DNA from: Eucalyptus grandis
Taxonomy: Eukaryota; Streptophyta; Magnoliopsida; Myrtales; Myrtaceae
NCBI RefSeq assembly: GCF_016545825.1
Contig: NC_052619.1
Coordinates: 34,697,803 to 34,761,802 of the forward strand
DNA: 64,000 nucleotides
Reading direction: 5' to 3'
Each line of letters opens with the position of its first letter. Position 1 is the stretch's first letter. The notes beneath the pieces were generated by a model. That model did no database searches. It worked only from the letters and a program-made list of their open reading frames with translations, and had not been told where the DNA came from. Positions 58,831 to 64,000 of this stretch are shown here, in pieces. The position numbers and the translations under genes are program-made.

Positions 58831-59945
58831 ATTCAAGCGTCAATATCTAATCATATTTTTGGAAAATGATTTCCAATTTTTAAAGAGTAATTCATTTTCT
58901 TGAGTTTAATCATAGATTTTTCATTAATTAGGAAAATATTTTTAGTTGACTCATTTTTCTAAGTGATCCAAACGTCGGAAAACAAGGACATGCGTGATAA
59001 AGGAGGCTTAAGGGGAGAAGGGACTCACAAGATACACACCACATGGACCGGGTCTATGATCGAAGGTCAATACAGACCTTTGGAAAAATGTGTAATCCAC
59101 GTGAATCCTAAGATCGTCGAGCAATTGCTCGTGATCAGTCATTAAGTTTCTATAGTTTCACCGATGAATTCGGCGCCAAGAAGGCGCAAAAATCCTTATC
59201 AGAGCTCAAATTTACGACGCTCAATTGGACCGAGTCGAGATGTCGACAGCCGAAGGGTCGTTTTCAGATCAGAGTTCACATGAAGGAAGGAAGCCGATGA
59301 GCACGGATGACTCGTCGCTTCGGTGTGGGTCAGGCTCTAATGTGCAAGTACTTCAGGTATGTGGGCCGAGGCACGCAAGTCTGGTCCCGAGCTCTAGGCT
59401 GCCCCCACACACACCAAATATGTGGAAGCAAATCGTTCGGTCTTCAATGCAGAGTACCTTTCAATGATCGGTAGCTGGTGTGAGCTTGTCCTTGGCATGC
59501 ACACTCTGCATTACCTTCAAGAACTTCCCATGTACATCGAGCCTGATTGGTGCAGCTACGACCGAATCGTCACTGTATCGTCCGGTGTGGCGATAGCTTG
59601 AGGCTGTGTGAGCAGCCGTGCCTTTGAAGGTGCCGTAGCTGTTGAGGAAACTGCTGCAGGAATGTTGTAACAAACAATTCTCGTGGTGGCGATCCATCTA
59701 GACCGGCCTAACGTTACCAGTAAAGTGCATTATCTGTGCGGAAAATAGTGCCATTTCCAAGGCAAAATGCAATTGAGCTTTGCTAGCTTTAGAAGTTTGT
59801 CCTTAATCTCGAAGGCAAGAATCTTAAACTGTACGGCTCGATTCATGTTTTCTCCATCGGAGTCGCCTACGAAGCACGTATCGCCAAACAGATTTGTTCT
59901 ATTATTGAAGGGCCAAAGTTCTCAGTAGCGCTTACCACACTAGAG

Positions 59946-59948
<3 letters not shown>
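58831..59948. other. Intergenic DNA with two unassigned open frames
   Basis: A plus frame 59225-59467 (MDRVEMSTAEGSFSDQSS..) and a minus frame 59461-59697 (MDRHHENCLLQHSC..) overlap by seven bases tail to tail. Both have ordinary composition, and each has a GT near its end that could be a donor. Neither shows a family I know. They may be exons of unrecognised genes or chance. Confidence 0.25.

Positions 59949-59977
<29 letters not shown>
59949..59977 (+). repeat. (GA)n microsatellite
   Basis: A GA run of about 29 bp directly before a 59-bp tandem duplication. Confidence 0.9.
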
Positions 59978-59979
<2 letters not shown>

Positions 59980-59980
59980 T

Positions 59981-60098
59981 AGGTAGCCAATGTGGAACAC
60001 AAGTCTTTCAAAAGACTTGCAATTATTTCTCTCAAGTCTAGGTCGCCAATGTGGAACACAAGTCTTTCAAAAGACTTGCAATTATTTCTCTCAAGTTG
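59981..60098 (+). repeat. 59-bp tandem duplication containing a palindrome
   Basis: Units at 59981-60039 and 60040-60098 are nearly identical (tagcc versus tcgcc at the start). Each contains AAGTCTTTCAAAAGACTT, an 8-bp inverted repeat with a 2-base loop. High identity indicates a recent duplication. Confidence 0.9.
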
Positions 60099-60862
60099 TT
60101 TTGGTTAGAAACCGACTAGGACAAGCAGTCGTGAAACTATATTTAGAGCTACAAGAGATATTCGGACTGCCAAGAACAAGTTGCTGCTAAAGCATGAGGA
60201 CATTTAGTCCAGTAGGTAGATGAGAAGTTAATACAATATCTAGATATTCTTTCTCGAGCTTTTAAAGCTCAGGAGGGTTTCCTCTTCCTCCAACTTGTAC
60301 AGCAGAAAATCTCAGCAGCGGCGCGAAGTGAACTGGACGTTAAATTCAGTGGGGCTATAGAATATCATTTAATTGGGTGTCCTTCTCGGAGCCATGTCCG
60401 TGATCTTTCGTGGTGCAGTACCGAAATCCTGATCACTTCAGATATTCGGCATGCCAATATGATGTTCTGTTAGTGCTCCTATCTATCCAGAGGGTTTGAT
60501 GTCTCTAACAACCGCTGAGTCTTGAGTTCCTACTTTTTCTACATGGTGTAATCTCATCAGAAGTGCTCTAAAAGGAGGAAGGAAACAAAAAGACTAGATT
60601 GATAAATTCTTTCCCCAATCCTTCTCGATCTTCTGGACTGTGCATCGACTTAAGATGATCTGCGACGGGCGTTTCGCTAGTAAAGTGATAGGTTTTGGTG
60701 TTGTGAAAGAAGCAGCTTCAAAGGGAAGTTCCCTGTATTCATATACAAAAGGACTTCACCCTATGGATGTTATATCTGTAGAGTGCATTGTCACAAATGA
60801 CGTAGTCATTCAGTGGGATGATTAAGATACAAAATTTATCCCTTAGCTACATGTGCCCCTTC
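60099..60862. other. Intergenic DNA between the tandem repeat and the oxidoreductase
   Basis: No recognised coding region; the frame at 60640-60825 (plus) has no known motif. The right part probably includes the oxidoreductase 3' untranslated region. Confidence 0.35.
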
Positions 60863-63792
<2,930 letters not shown>

Positions 63793-63954
63793 CTACTCGA
63801 ATTCTCTCTCAGTTCCATTGATGACACTTAAACTCCCACACGCACATATCAACATTCCCCTATGCACGGCCTTCGCGGCAATAAGTGCTGCGACAGAGCC
63901 ACATAAACAGGCCAGGTATGCGGGCGCTGGTCCTCCCAGCTCCGGGTGTGAAGC
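63793..63954 (-). CDS. Probable last exon of a gene extending past the right edge
   Basis: On the minus strand an acceptor-like ATTTAG precedes an open 53-codon segment starting ASHPELGGPAPAYLACL, with a hydrophobic Ala-rich helix (GSVAALIAAKAV), ending at TAG 63793-63795. Composition and the AG acceptor favour a real exon of a small membrane protein gene. I do not recognise the family, and the polypyrimidine tract is weak. Confidence 0.35.
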   Translation of the reverse strand, partial: ASHPELGGPAPAYLACLCGSVAALIAAKAVHRGMLICACGSLSVINGTEREFE

Positions 63955-64000
63955 CTAAATTGTTCCAGCACCAGTTAAGCTCTCTTTTCGCCCACAAACT

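Overview
This is a eukaryotic nuclear window from a flowering plant. Spliced genes with GT-AG introns, plant-only families (NPH3/RPT2, DUF1645, bHLH with an N-terminal bHLH-MYC_N region, 2-oxoglutarate oxygenases of the SRG1 type), long AT-rich intergenic DNA and nested plant LINE and LTR elements all fit a dicot. A woody rosid, possibly Myrtaceae, is my guess and was not tested. There are no rRNA genes, CRISPR arrays or operons, and I recognised no tRNA.

Layout. 1-1.0 kb: degraded Ty3/gypsy polyprotein fragment (minus). 1.2-5.9 kb: a four-exon 2-oxoglutarate/Fe(II) oxygenase gene (minus) bracketed by three copies of one dispersed repeat. 8.2-26.2 kb: an 18-kb nested transposon block. An old LINE (minus) is split by a non-coding LTR-type insertion of about 6.1 kb, which is itself split by a younger, near full-length LINE (minus). 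Both inner insertion events can be read at base level from target-site duplications. 26.9-33.3 kb: small elements (a 239-bp solo LTR, a hairpin-like element, a non-autonomous DNA transposon rich in G-box motifs) and a compound tandem repeat. 33.4-37.1 kb: two diverged copies of one promoter-like segment. 37.35-40.34 kb: an eight-exon bHLH transcription factor gene (plus), with a possible small antisense gene just downstream. 45.1-46.1 kb: a GC-rich intronless DUF1645 gene (plus) whose reading frame is broken by two one-base deletions. 49.8-51.3 kb: two hairpin-prone, GC-cored MITE-like elements. 53.0-55.2 kb: an intact five-exon RPT2-like gene (minus). 57.5-58.8 kb: a degenerate minisatellite. 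60.9-62.8 kb: three exons of a zinc-independent quinone/enone oxidoreductase (minus), first exon not seen. 63.8-63.95 kb: probable last exon of another minus-strand gene that leaves the window.

The host genes are unrelated single loci rather than a pathway: RPT2 is a phototropin-signalling adaptor, bHLH a transcriptional regulator, DUF1645 a stress/growth family of unknown biochemistry, and the two oxidoreductases act in specialised metabolism. I found no convincing new multi-gene system. The most informative content is the readable history of the transposon nest, the architecture of the younger LINE (overlapping ORFs, tandem 5' monomers), and a cluster of one-base frameshifts confined to GC-rich exons, which may be assembly errors.
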